Assembly (NCBI GenBank): GCA_021292165.1 | Contig: CM037877.1 | Location: 128,334,274-128,398,273, forward strand | From: Shinisaurus crocodilurus | Lineage: Eukaryota > Chordata > Lepidosauria > Squamata > Shinisauridae | DNA length: 64,000 nucleotides | Direction: 5' to 3' | Shown here: positions 45,037-55,011 of the stretch, one piece after another | How the letters are laid out: each line of letters begins with the position of its first letter | How positions within the stretch are numbered: the first letter of the stretch is position 1 | Translations under genes and position numbers: made by a program | The notes under the pieces: generated by a model | Seen by the model: only the letters and a program-made list of their open reading frames with translations | Told to the model about the DNA's origin: nothing | The model's database searches: none

Positions 45037-45209
45037 ATAGCATTCTATAGCAAAACAATCTGACCCCGGAGCTTTCCCATTCCTCATACTGTTGGGAAAT
45101 TAGTGTGTACAGGTGATTTATTTATGATTCAATTTTAAATCACCTATTTACAATTATGACTGGTTTCCACTGACTTCCACTCACACAGACAACAGTTTAT
45201 AATAGAATA

Positions 45210-45687
45210 AATTTTATTTATTTATTTATTTAATATATTTAATCACTGCCCATCAATCAAAAGGCTCCCTGGGCAGTTTACAAAACAAAGCAACACAAAA
45301 ATATCAACAAAAATAATATAAAAACACAAATATATTAAAATATAACATGATAAAAACAAGCAGCCAAAATAAATTCAATCCAGAGGTACAGAGGCGATAA
45401 TAAAAGGAATAAGATCAACCATTAAAATGTTTGGCAAATAAAAGGGTCTTCACCTGGCGCCTGAAAGAATAGAGGGTAGACACCGGGCACACCTCCTTGG
45501 GGAGCTGATTCCATAGATGGGATGCCACAACTGAGAAGGCCCTTCCCCTAGCAGCCACCCTTCTAGCCTCTTTTGGAGGCAGCACTCTGAGAAGGGCCTC
45601 CGAAGAAGATCTCAGGGTTCAGGCAGGCTCGTATGGGACGAGGCGTTCCTTCAGATAACCTGGCCCAAACCGTTTAGGGCTTTAAAA
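45210..45687 (-). mobile_element. L2 LINE, 3' part of a split copy
   Basis: A minus-strand L2 C-terminus (FRRQVKTL-like region near 45450; CTCCTTGGGGAGCTGATTCC) and 3' UTR with a TTTATTTATTTATT start. It is separated from its upstream part (48009-48229) by an L1 insertion at 45705. Confidence 0.88.
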
Positions 45688-45818
45688 GTTAATGTAAGCA
45701 CTTTTTAAAAAAAATATAAGTTTTATTGAGTTTTTCCAATCATACAACAAATAACAAATAAATCAGAAATACAACATTGTGTACCCCCCACCTCTTGGGA
45801 CCAAGTTATATCCCCCCC

Positions 45819-45821
<3 letters not shown>

Positions 45822-45851
<30 letters not shown>
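45822..45851. repeat. (AT)n microsatellite
   Basis: A pure AT run of 15 units within the L1 3' UTR. Confidence 0.95.
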
Positions 45852-45854
<3 letters not shown>

Positions 45855-46566
45855 ATTATTCTATATTCCAAAAATGTAACAAATCTTGACAAGGTTCCCT
45901 TCACCAACACTTAATCCAGAAATTTACCCCAAATGTTCACAAATGTGTTTTTCTCCAATTGTCCTTTTTGGCACTTAATATTACAAGTTAATTTATCATT
46001 TAGCGCAATATCCCATACCTCTTTATACCACTCTGTAATTGAAAAGACATGTTGAACTTTCCATTTCCTAGCTATCATTAATTTAGCTGCTGTTAACAAA
46101 TTCACAATCAATTCTTTAGTATTTTTTAAACATACTACTTTTTCTGTTATTGTTAACAATGCTAATTTTGGGCAGACCTCTAATTCCATTCCAATTATTT
46201 CTGATATTTCTGCAAACACTTTCTGCCAAAATTCCAGAACATTTTTACAACTCCACCACATGTGAGCATATGTACCTTTTACATTACACCCTCCCCAGCA
46301 CATTGCGGAGCAGTTGTTATCTATCCGATTTAACCTTACTGGCGTTAGATACCATCTCCATACCACTTTATAGAAATTCTCTTTTATCCTACTTGACATA
46401 ACTCTTACAATACGTCTATCCCAAATATTTTTCCAACTTTGTTTCGATATTCCCTCATCAAATTCATTATCCCATAACAATTTAAGAGAATCTTTATGTT
46501 CTTCTTTTTGTAACATTATATATAAAACCTTTGTTGTACCCCTTGTTGAAACATTACCTTCCATAG

Positions 46567-47162
46567 CAGTGATGGCGAACCTATGGCACGCGTGCCACAG
46601 CTGGCATGCAGGGACCTCTCTCTGGGCACGCGAGAGGAGCGAGATCAAGCAGGGGTCCCGGGCGCCTCCTGCCGCGAGGATTCCCCCGAGGGGCGGGAGA
46701 GCAAGCGGGGAGAGGAGAGGAGAGGTGGGGAGGGCAGCTGCCGCTTTAAATGCTCGGTTGGCTGCTCTCCGCCTCACACGCTCACTCTCTGCCCACCTCT
46801 TTCTCGCGCACCCTCCTCCTCCAGCCTTGCCTGCCTGCCTGCCTGAGAAGGGGTGGCTGGGCTGCCGCTTTGAATCTCCGCCTCGCGCGCTCACTCGCTC
46901 TCTGCCCATGGGGAGGATAGAAGGGGCTGTTGGGGGGGGGCTGATGTGGAGGAGTCAGGAGAGAGCCCTTGCTGGGTCGGGCTCAAAAGACGCACTGGCA
47001 ACTTGGAGGTGGTGTGATTTAAACTGTGGTGGCTTGTGCGATTCAACTCTAAACTAAAACCTCGGTATTCAGGTTTAATTGCAGTGTTGGCACTTTGAAA
47101 TAAATAAGTTGGTTTTGTGTTGCAGTTTGGGCACCCGGGCTCAAAAAGGTTCACCATCACTG
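46567..47162. mobile_element. Non-autonomous hAT element inserted in L1
   Basis: Ends CAGTGATGGCGAACCT and AGGTTCACCATCACTG, TSDs TTCCATAG (46559-46566) and TTCTATAG (47163-47170), 7 of 8 identical. It is a 596-bp relative, inverted, of the element at 2041-4354: the AAACCTCGGTATTCAGGTTTAATT block near 47060 matches 2125-2150 there. The GC-rich interior is open on the minus strand and runs into the L1 frame. Confidence 0.92.
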
Positions 47163-48008
47163 TTCTATAGCTTCCCTAGTCAAAACCGTCTTTTCAAAAT
47201 TGGTTAATTCTCTTTCACTATCATATCTTGTCCTCCACTTATTACGGTATATGTTCTCTAGTCTTCAATTTTTCCACCCAATCCATTAATTTAATCATCT
47301 TTTTTCTCCTTAGTATAGCTTCTAAATGTCTTACATTTTCTGGAAAATCTTCCATTACCACTACCGGAGTTAACGGGGATACCTCTGGTATAAAAATTTT
47401 CCTCGTGCTATTCCAACTCTCTAACATACTCCTCAAAAAGGGATTTTCTAGTCCTTTTATAATATTATTTATATTTTTCTTAAATAATATGTTCACCATC
47501 ATGTTTCCTAATTCTTGTGATTCTAATTCCAACCACATTTTGTCTTTCCCTGCTATAATATCCAAAATATGTCTTACTTGGTTGGCTAAATAATACCACT
47601 TTATGTTAGGAAGACCTAAACCACCTATTTTTTGAGCTTTATACCAACTGAATTTATTAATCCTTGATTTTTTTCTTTCCATTACAATATTCATTAATAA
47701 TTAATTGCCAGTCTTTAATTTCTTTTTCTGTAATCTTTACTGGTAACATCCTAAAGAAAAAGTTTATCTTAGGCAATATCTTCATTTTTACCAGTGCTAT
47801 TCTACCAAACCATGAAAGTCCAATTTTTTTATACTCCTCTATTTTATTTTTAACCTCCATCTTTAACTTTCTAAAATTTTGTTCTCCTAATTTATCAATA
47901 TCTTGTGTAATTTCTATTCCTAAATATTTAATTACATTTGTAATTTTAATGTTATGTTTTTTTTTTAACATTTCATTCTCCTCTTTTCTACGTTAATGTA
48001 AGCACTTT

Positions 48009-48229
48009 GAATCAGGCCCAGTCTTCAATTGGCAGCCAATGTAAATCATAGAGGACTGGCATAATATGTTCTTGTCGGCCAGTCCCCGTTAGCAGCCTTG
48101 CTGCCCTGTTTTGAACCAATTGAAGTCTCCGGACCATTTTCAAAGGCAGCCCTATGTAAAGCGCATTACAGTAGTCCAAACGAGAGGTTACCAGAGCATG
48201 GATCACTGTTGCTAATAAAATGATTTTAT
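48009..48229 (-). mobile_element. L2 LINE, 5' part of the split copy
   Basis: The minus strand encodes VIHALVTSRLDYCNALYIGL and LQLVQNRAARLLTGTGRQEH, the L2 ORF2 C-terminal region directly upstream of the part at 45210-45687. Confidence 0.92.
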
Positions 48230-48735
48230 TAGAAAAAAGTAACATGCACACACTTCTTTAATACTTAATACAGTATCAAAAAGAATAGAATCAACTTACT
48301 GTATTCACTGGTGAAGGATCTGTCTTACTTCAAAGACCCTTTGTATGGAGTTGGAAAAGACACTAGGAATCTTGAATGAAGGTGGAACATGGCATCTGGG
48401 GTGAGGCTCTTTTATACCTTTGTACTATGCCAATTTCTGTGCCTATTTCCATACTTGTTAACTGTTATGTTTAAGCTTGCTAACTGGTTATTATAAGGTG
48501 GTCTAGCTCCTTCTAAGCGCCTCCCATCTACTAACATCATAGCTGGCGTATTTTTTTAATTCCACAGAAACTCGAAAAAGCCCCAACTTCTCCTTAAGCA
48601 TCCTGTCTCTAGACCCCATAGTCTCCAATTGCCCCCAAAATGCCTGGACTGTCACGAAAACTCTTAAGCCATCATGGCTTCTCACTTTGTCATGCAGAGT
48701 CCCGAATTCCCCTGCCTCCCACAACTGCAAGCTAC
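48230..48735 (-). mobile_element. Possible LTR fragment
   Basis: On the minus strand a TATAAAAGAG box (near 48412) lies about 180 bases before AATAAA (near 48222-48240), an LTR-like spacing. Ends and TSD were not found. Confidence 0.3.
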
Positions 48736-48812
48736 TTAAAGGGGCCATGGGCAAAATTGCAGCTAAGCTTGCAGTTTTAGCTTAGCTGCAATTTTGCCCA
48801 TAGCCCCTTTAA
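48736..48812. repeat. Large hairpin, 32-bp arms
   Basis: Arms at 48736-48767 and 48781-48812 (core GGGCAAAATTGCAGCTAAG) are complementary with one mismatch, around a 13-base loop. Confidence 0.9.
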
Positions 48813-48893
48813 AATAGCTCTGCTTAGGCTTGGACAGCTGCAGTAAGCAGGGAGGGAACAACAGATGCTGCTAAGCTGGGAGGGCCAGGCAAG

Positions 48894-48895
48894 GA

Positions 48896-48927
<32 letters not shown>

Positions 48928-48939
48928 CGCGCGCGCGCA
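48894..48939. repeat. (TG)n-(CG)n compound microsatellite
   Basis: A TG run passes into GCGTGCGCGCGCGCGC, an alternating purine-pyrimidine tract able to adopt Z-DNA. Confidence 0.95.
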
Positions 48940-49860
48940 TGCTCTACCTGCTGCATGTTGCTGTGGGAAAGGGATTAGCTGGGTGAAAGCCTGGACCCAT
49001 GGAGAGGTGAATGAGGGAATTTATCACATGATTCCTATCTTTATATTGCCAAAGATTTTATTTCCTAACAGAGCTGACTCTGTGCCTCTAACAGGTGAGT
49101 TTACAGTGTGTTATTAAGAATATTGTAAGGAGCTAAAAAGGCCTTGTCAGTGTCAGAAGGAAATGCAAGAAACTTCCCCTTCTCTCTGAAGCTCCATGTT
49201 TGGGGGTGTGGGGTGGGTGGGTAAGCTTCACCTGTTGAATTTGTGCCAATCCTGACCATTTTAAAACAAAAAGAAAGAGATCGCCCTGCAAGCACTGACA
49301 CACACACCCCTGAAAAACACCAGATATCAACAAGGGTTTAAGTAAGGTAAAAAAAGTATTACAAAAGCCACTTATAAAATATTATAAAATAATATATAAA
49401 TAAATGAAATGAATATAATAATGTAATAATTATAATATATAAGACTTTGTGTGTTTCCTGTAATAACTTTTGTACTTGACCATGCTCTTTGGTTGCCTGG
49501 CCACACCCTTGGCCACACTCTCATGTTGCCTGGCCACACCCTCTTGATCACACCTTCATGTTGCTTAACCATACCTCTTACAAATTCACATGTGTGCCCC
49601 ATTTTCATCTGTGAAATATTGGAGGGTATGATACCCTGCAGTTGGCAACATCTAAAAAAGGTGCATCAACTTTTTTCTTAAACTTCTCTCTTTTTCAAGG
49701 TTGAAATGACTGCTACTGAAATTCCCAAAATTCACTCTGGCTCAAACTAGGCCCACAAAACCAATCTTTTAACAGGCCTATTGAACCAATCTTTGACTTT
49801 TTTAATCTATCCCTCCTATAACTATCTATACTAGCTTAGGCTATCTATGCTGCCTTCTTC
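48940..49860. other. Mostly unassigned stretch with one arm of a long inverted repeat
   Basis: The arm at 49105-49147 is a perfect 43-base inverted copy of 49878-49920. Its translation (VIKNIVRS) resembles the Tx1 RT N-terminus, so 49040-49150 may be a plus-strand Tx1 scrap. The rest, including the repeated TTGCCTGGCCACACCCT text at 49490-49575, is unrecognised. Confidence 0.5.
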
Positions 49861-50495
49861 CTTAAATAAGCTCTATCACAAGGCCTTTTTAGCTCCTTAC
49901 AATATTCTTAATAACACACTTAAACCTCTTACACCCACAAAGGCTCTGCAAGTAGTTCCTTTTGCTGTAAATTCAACTGTTGAAGGACCAAGTCCAAAAT
50001 TCCTGTTGCATAGGATCCCTATCCTTCCTATATGGTTCAGAATAAAAATTTTGAAACTCTTAAATTTATATCTTTTGGGGTTGTATACACCTTGTTATGG
50101 TTGTCTTTAATCAACAGAATATAATTCCAAGTTCTTTGTTGTTTCAAGCCAAATGCCAGGCCATTCTCTCCTTTCCCACTACCTCTGACACAGACAAGTC
50201 AATACAAATTCTGCCTTAGTTTATTCAGTTCATATTTAGCACGTGGCAGTCTTTGACAGAGGTCTGGGGAGGGACAAGCTACCAATTGACTTCATAAAGA
50301 CTTGCCCGTTTTATTCAAGTTCTCTTCTTGGATTTTCTTGTGAGAAGTATCTGCAATCATACTTCCATATAAGCCTTAGATGCTTCCCATTCAATAGCTC
50401 GACATAGCTGAACCCTCATTAATCTCAAAATATCCATTACATGCAGAAGCCACCTGCGTTTTAAAATTGTTATCATTAAGAAGTGAAACATTCAT

Positions 50496-51578
50496 TTCTT
50501 CTTCGTGGTCTCTGTGCATCACACACATACGGGTTCTCTGCGCCTGCGCTGAGATCGTTCGGGAAAATTCTATAGCTGAGGTCGATCGGGCGGGAGCCCC
50601 TCCCCCTGTGCGTGCTCCCGCCCGTCTCCTCAGTTCCTCTTCGACCGCCATTGCGACTAATCATTGGGTTCTTCTTCTCTCTCTCTCTGAGTTCGTTAGC
50701 TGAGTTTGTTCTTCTTTCTATATACAATATTCAACTGTTTCACTTAAAAAACTTTCTATTTTCGATTCCTCTTTAATTTCTAACTTCGTTTAAAAAAAAA
50801 AAAATCTCCAAAAAAATTCTTGCTATTTCCTATCTCTCCCCCGTTCTTATCCTTCTTTCATCCTACCGTCTAATCTCTTTTTAATATGCCTCTGAAGGCA
50901 GCCTTCTGAAAATGCCAGCGGTGTGGAACAAAAATCCCACCCGCTGACAAACACCTGCTGTGCTTGCTCTGCCTGAGGCAAGAGCACAAAATGGAGACCT
51001 GCCAGCACTGCCAGGCCTTCACAAAACAGGCGCGAAAACACCGCCTAGCTAAGCTGAGAGCTCTCCTTTGGGAGCAGTCTCTATCAGCAAAGGGCCCTAT
51101 TCCGGAGGAGAGACCTGGGGGCTCCCAGGTAGCCAGAAAGCTGTCGAAAACTCCAGACACGTCGGCAGCAAAAAAACTGGCAAAAAAGGCCCGCAAAGAC
51201 AAGGAGGAACACCTTAAAAAGAAAATGGTGGAAAAAGACGATGAAGGCGAGGGCCCATCGACTTCAACCACTATGACAGTCTCAGAGCGAACCGCTCTGT
51301 TTATGGCGACTGTGACTGAGGCTCGGGATCGAGCTACAGGACCGATTGCCCGCCAGTCTCCTCCGGCCTCGACGACGTCTCCTCGAGGCCGAGAGTTGGG
51401 TTCGAAAACCCCGATAAAACAGCCGCCAGCTGTAGCCACCTCCCTGTCGGAAGGAGAAATCGTGGCTTCGCCGCCCTTGGAGCAACCTCGTTCGGGGTCG
51501 AGAGGTCCCCCACCACGTCTGTCACCTCCTGCAGCATACCCTAGAGAGGAGCAGATGGAACGCCGCCACCGATCTCGA
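50496..51578 (+). mobile_element. DIRS-type retrotransposon fragment flanked by a 19-bp TSD
   Basis: The left end (GTGGTCTCTGTGCATCACAC, then TACGGGTTCTCTGCGCCTGC) has the form of a vertebrate DIRS terminus. A leader follows and then the first part of a DIRS gag-like ORF. The fragment stops inside the ORF. TAAGAAGTGAAACATTCAT is repeated exactly on both sides (50477-50495 and 51579-51597) and is single in the related Tx1 sequence near 61683, so it is a true target duplication. No poly(A) is seen at the right edge. DIRS elements integrate by tyrosine recombinase and normally make no TSD. Confidence 0.85.
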
Positions 51579-51581
51579 TAA
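50886..51581 (+). pseudogene. DIRS gag-like ORF, 5' part
   Basis: From the ATG at 50886 the frame reads through one in-frame TGA at 50907-50909, then continues open to 51581. It holds a Cys-rich motif (KCQRCGTKIPPADKHLLCLL; CLRQEHKMETCQHCQAF), a Lys-rich charged stretch (51165-51240) and a Pro/Ser-rich region. This is the usual plan of DIRS ORF1 (gag-like) proteins. The stop TAA is made by the right-hand target duplication, so the ORF end is artificial. Confidence 0.85.
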
Positions 51582-51628
51582 GAAGTGAAACATTCATATG
51601 CCAAGTGCCAGCAGATTTAACAAAATTA

Positions 51629-52001
51629 GGGCACAATCCAATATGGCTGCCCTCCGAACTCAGAGGATTATGGGCATCCTATGCAGGCCAGGAGGATCTC
51701 CTCCCACCCTGCAAATCAGCTAGATGGCCGATTTCGTCTGTCTAGCTGCAGCGCTTCCAATGGGATGGGAAGGGATACATTGTATCCTGGCAGACCCAGT
51801 CTCCTCCCCTCCCTCCCCCAAATGCCCTCTTCTCCCCTTCTCTGAGGTTGCTCTTACAACCTATGAGTGACCTTGGGGGGGGGGGAATCTGAGGGTAGAT
51901 CCCAGCTCCAAGGTAGGAGCTTTTCCTCAACCTCCGAACTGGGAATCTGAACAATCCTATGGCACTCTAGGTGCTGTCTAGGGGCCATAGGATGGCTCTG
52001 C
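51629..52001. mobile_element. GC-rich MITE, family A
   Basis: It starts GGGCACAATCCAATATGGCT and ends GGGCCATAGGATGGCTCTG. Internal GGATACATTGTATCCTGG matches 25915-25930. It interrupts the Tx1 sequence. Confidence 0.78.
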
Positions 52002-52282
52002 TTTGCAATTTGATTCCCAAATGGACCAGAGCATGGTCCGAGATAGCAATTGTATCAATATCACATGTTTTCATGCATTGAAACAGTAGAGAAGAAACAA
52101 ACAAACAAAAAATCTAATCTAAAACCATTTTGATGCACAGCCAGAAAAAAAAAGGTGTAAACTCACTCTATGTTAGTGCTACATACACCGTGCATCAATC
52201 TAACCTGTCTCAGACATATAAGCCTTCAACATTGAATGGATTTCAGACTGAAGTTTGTGTTGGGGGATTATTCCTATCCAGA

Positions 52283-52385
52283 TGAAATGGAGATAAAATG
52301 GAGAGGAGAAGGACTATGTAAGCCACTTTGGGTTCCTTGCAAGAGGGGAAAAGGCAGGATATAAATGTAATAAATAAATAATGGT
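52283..52385 (+). mobile_element. tRNA-derived SINE 3' end
   Basis: AAAATGGAGAGGAGAAGGAC, AAGCCACTTTGGGTTCCTTGC and the tail ATAAATGTAATAAATAAATAA match the SINE at 4502; the head is missing. Confidence 0.8.
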
Positions 52386-52860
52386 GATTACCATATTTGT
52401 AAATTTAATCACCAAAATTAGAAAGTGTCCCTCTGGACCAGATATTGCTTGTCACACTGCATTTTTATGTATACGCATACTCCTTTAGCTTTTTTTTTTT
52501 TTTTAACATGGAAATCCATGATTCTGAGAATAGAAGCCCTGTTGAAATCAAGGTAAGGACAGGACAACTGAGAAACAAGAGTGATAGTCTTATGGTAGTC
52601 TACTGGAGACTGCCCAGCCAACAGGACCGGTGCAGGGAAGTTTGGCGCCCTAGGCGGAATTATATTTAGCGCCCCCCCTCTCGTGCCGTGGGGGGGGCTC
52701 CGGAGCAAAGCAGCCCTGCTCTGCAACCCCCCCCACCCGCGCCACCACCGCCACCACAACCACCTACCTACCTACCTACCTTCCCCCCGCCCTGGCTGCC
52801 GCCACCTCCGAGGAGGAAGTGACGCGACGGGACCCCCGCGCTCTGTTTTTTGCCGGGGAA

Positions 52861-52901
52861 ACCAGGGCAACAGGGCTGTTTAAGCCCTGTTGCCCTGGTT
52901 C
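52861..52901. repeat. Hairpin in hAT element
   Basis: ACCAGGGCAACAGGGCT and AGCCCTGTTGCCCTGGT are perfect inverted arms around a 7-base loop. Confidence 0.9.
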
Positions 52902-52974
52902 CTCCCGCCAAAACAACGCGGGCGGGGCTCCGGAAGCGACGCGGAGAAGGTAGGAGGGGAGGGGAGGTGCGGCG

Positions 52975-53115
52975 GCAGCAGCAGCGGCGGGCGGGGAGGC
53001 GCGGCGGCGGCGAGCGGGGAGGCGCGGCGGCGGCGAGTGGGGAGGCGCGGCGGCGGCGAGTGGGGAGGCGCAGCAGCGGGCGGGGAAGGCGCGGCGGCGG
53101 TGCGGCGGCGGCGGC
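52975..53115. repeat. GC-rich minisatellite
   Basis: Units of about 20-23 bp with GGGGAGGCGCGGCGGCGGCGA recur about five times with small changes. Confidence 0.85.
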
Positions 53116-53261
53116 AGCGAAGAGGAGCGCAGCGTTTCTGCGCCCTCTTCAGCCACACGCCCTAGGCAACCACCTAGTTTGCCTAGCGGTAGCGCCGGCC
53201 CTGCCAGCCAACCAGATGGCTGATGCTTTCCTGGAACAATTGGCAAACATTTCACAGAGGT

Positions 53262-53905
53262 GATCCTTAGTAGTTGTAAAGGACCGGGGCCAGTCCTTTG
53301 TGCAGGTTCAGGACAGAAAGGGTTAACTGGAGCGGAGAAAACCCTCCCTATGAGGCTTCCCAGCATTTAAAAGGGAACCATGACCAAAATTGACGGTGAA
53401 ACAGCGAATGAATGAACCTACTATGCTGTTTATAGGTAAACAGGTTTAATGAAGCATATCAAAACAAACAAGACATGTTAACAAGGTACACGCGCCTTCA
53501 TTCAACTTTGTCTGATCGAACAGAGACAGTATAGCGTAAGCGTTACCTTGGATGACCTCAGTTCCTCGAAAGCCGCAGCTGTCAGCGATCGAGAGCGTTT
53601 AGGTTTCTTCACCGGGAGCTTCCCAGGGTTGGATCCTGAGTCCGGACCGAAGCCCTGGATGTCCGTGCAGCCTTGTGCCCACTGACCAACAACCACTTCG
53701 GCCAGGTTGCCCTTCTTTTACCTCCTCTCTTGCTCCCCCCTCCCTTCTCACTCCCCCCTCCCTTCACATTCCTGGGAAAACCAGTTCTTCATTGGGGCTC
53801 TCCCAGGTGCTTGACAACACTTAGCAGCTCTTTGAGACTGCTCAGCAGCTAGACACCCCTCTTGGTGTGTGGGGTGTTTCACAGCTCATTTGGTTGGCAG
53901 GGGAA
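53262..53905. repeat. Unclassified interspersed repeat B, copy 1
   Basis: It shares ordered blocks with 55740-56345: CCAGTCCTTTGTGCAGGTTC, GGGTTAAC.GGA.C.GAGAAAA, CTTTATAGG-like text, GAAGC..AGCT, and AGCTCTTTGAGACTG near the end. It is non-coding and pyrimidine-rich in the last third. An LTR is possible; ends and TSD are not fixed. Confidence 0.5.
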
Positions 53906-54199
53906 GCACTTGGGGGGAATGGGGAGATGGCCTATTGAGGCACATGTAAATGAAGGCTGATGTAAATGACTGTCCGGAATTGAGCTGCTTCTGCCCTAGG
54001 CAGAAGCCTTGATGGGTATGGCCGGGGCGGGGGGGCTGTACCTGACTTGGCTTTTTCTCCACAGTAGTAATGTGGAGATTTTAACTATCCTGACATCTGC
54101 TGGAAGTCTAACTTTGTTAGGAACTGAACATTTAATTATTTTTTACTTCCTTGCTGAGAACTTCAACTTACAGGAGGTGGAAGAAATAACAAGGGATCT

Positions 54200-54845
54200 G
54201 CTGTACTGGACTTAATCCTGACCAACAGGAAAGAATTGGCTGATGAAGTGAAAGTGTCAGGAACCATGGGGGGAAGTGACAATATCATCCTGGAATTTGT
54301 TATGCTAAGGGCTTTGAACACTGAGCTTAGCTGGATATGTACCTTGGACTTTAGAAACGCCAATTTTTTAAAAAAAATCCTCAGATATTGTGTAGGATCC
54401 CACGGCTTGAAAATCTGAAGGAAAAAAGAGCTCAAGAGGGATCAGAGATCCTGAAACTGAAATACTGAGAGCACAATCACAATTACTCCCATGAGAAGGA
54501 GAAATGGGAGACAGCTAAACAAGGCCAGTGTGGCTGCACAGGGAGCTCTCTGATGAGCTGAGACTCAAAAGGGACATACGGAAGCAGGGACCATATACCC
54601 ACGGAGGAGTACAGTAGAATAGCCTGGACCTGGAAGGCTGAATAAGAATAAGCTGAGGCTTGTGAGGGATGCTAAAAGAACAAAAGGGGCTTCTTTGGCT
54701 ACTTTAGGAGTAAGAAAAAGACCAAGGAAGGGGTCTTTGCTTCGGGGAGAAGATGATTTGTTAACAGGTAATGGAGAGAAGGCAGAACTAATCAAATTAT
54801 ATAAGGAGGAACATACAGCCCAGAGCAGGTAATGAGTTGGTGTCA
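54200..54845 (+). mobile_element. Old CR1 LINE fragment
   Basis: The same CR1 subfamily as at 950-1306 and 4379-4501. It carries GATCCCACGGCTTGAAAATCTG, GATGAGCTGAGACTCAAAAG and AATAAGCTGAGGCTTGTGAG, continues to GAAGGCAGAACTAATCAAATT, and resumes at about 56540. Confidence 0.75.
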
Positions 54846-55011
54846 CATGGGGTGCCCCTTCCATCAGCGGAGACGTGTAGCTTCCCCTGTTTTCCAACAG
54901 AAAGGATGTGATGACAACATAAATTTAGCAACTCTAGACTTTAGTCATCCTTGTTATATCCCAGGATTGTTCAAATTAGTAGTTGCAGGAGCAGAATCCC
55001 TTCTTAGGGTC

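Larger units (their letters stand above)
42480..45115 (-). mobile_element. Tx1-like (L1 group) LINE, ORF2 RT to 3' end
   Basis: Minus-strand fragments give, right to left, NYKPISLIYVDTKILMAILA (44880), CDPDQVGFIRQRHGADNLR (44810), SLDAEKAIDKLYWQVMFVNL, RGTRQGCPLF (44500), FDLRLESLACAIRQ (44090), the catalytic-loop YADDLLLF (44000), and the C-terminal region (43690-43140). The protein wording matches the Tx1/L1 group. Many frameshifts make it inactive. It carries nested insertions at 42776-43106 and 44107-44487. Confidence 0.88.
45705..47991 (-). mobile_element. L1 LINE, 5' truncated, inserted in L2
   Basis: A 17-bp TSD GTTAATGTAAGCACTTT lies at 45688-45704 and 47992-48008. On the minus strand the frames encode the L1 ORF2 C-terminal half (KYLGIEITQDIDKL, WFGRIALVKMKILPKINF, KIGGLGLPNIKWYYLANQVR, then TYAHMWWSCKNVLEFWQKV near 46250). 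The 3' end is A-rich (plus strand TTAAAAAAAATATAAG). The RT and endonuclease domains are missing. A hAT element splits it at 46567. Confidence 0.93.
49860..52290 (-). mobile_element. Tx1-like LINE, second copy, with nested DIRS and MITE
   Basis: Piecewise alignment by eye to the third Tx1 copy: 49880-50130 to 61040-61260, 50180-50495 to 61440-61700, 51598-51628 and 52002-52290 to 61700-61995. Frames are destroyed. It is interrupted by the DIRS piece (50496-51578) and a family A MITE (51629-52001). Confidence 0.75.
52622..53203 (-). mobile_element. GC-rich non-autonomous hAT element
   Basis: Ends CAGGACCGGTGCAGGG and GGTAGCGCCGGCCCTG lie between perfect TSDs CCAGCCAA (52614-52621 and 53204-53211). 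Relative to 18160 it is inverted, shares about 120 bp at one end and about 40 bp at the other, and has a different interior: a GGCGGCGGCGAGTGGGGAGGC minisatellite (52975-53115) and a strong inverted repeat at 52861-52901. ORFs on both strands are low-complexity. Confidence 0.93.

Noticed and set aside
52776..53366. 196-codon Pro/Ala-rich minus-strand ORF
   Set aside because: It translates the GGC-type minisatellite and TIRs of a hAT element; opposite-strand frames are open as well.
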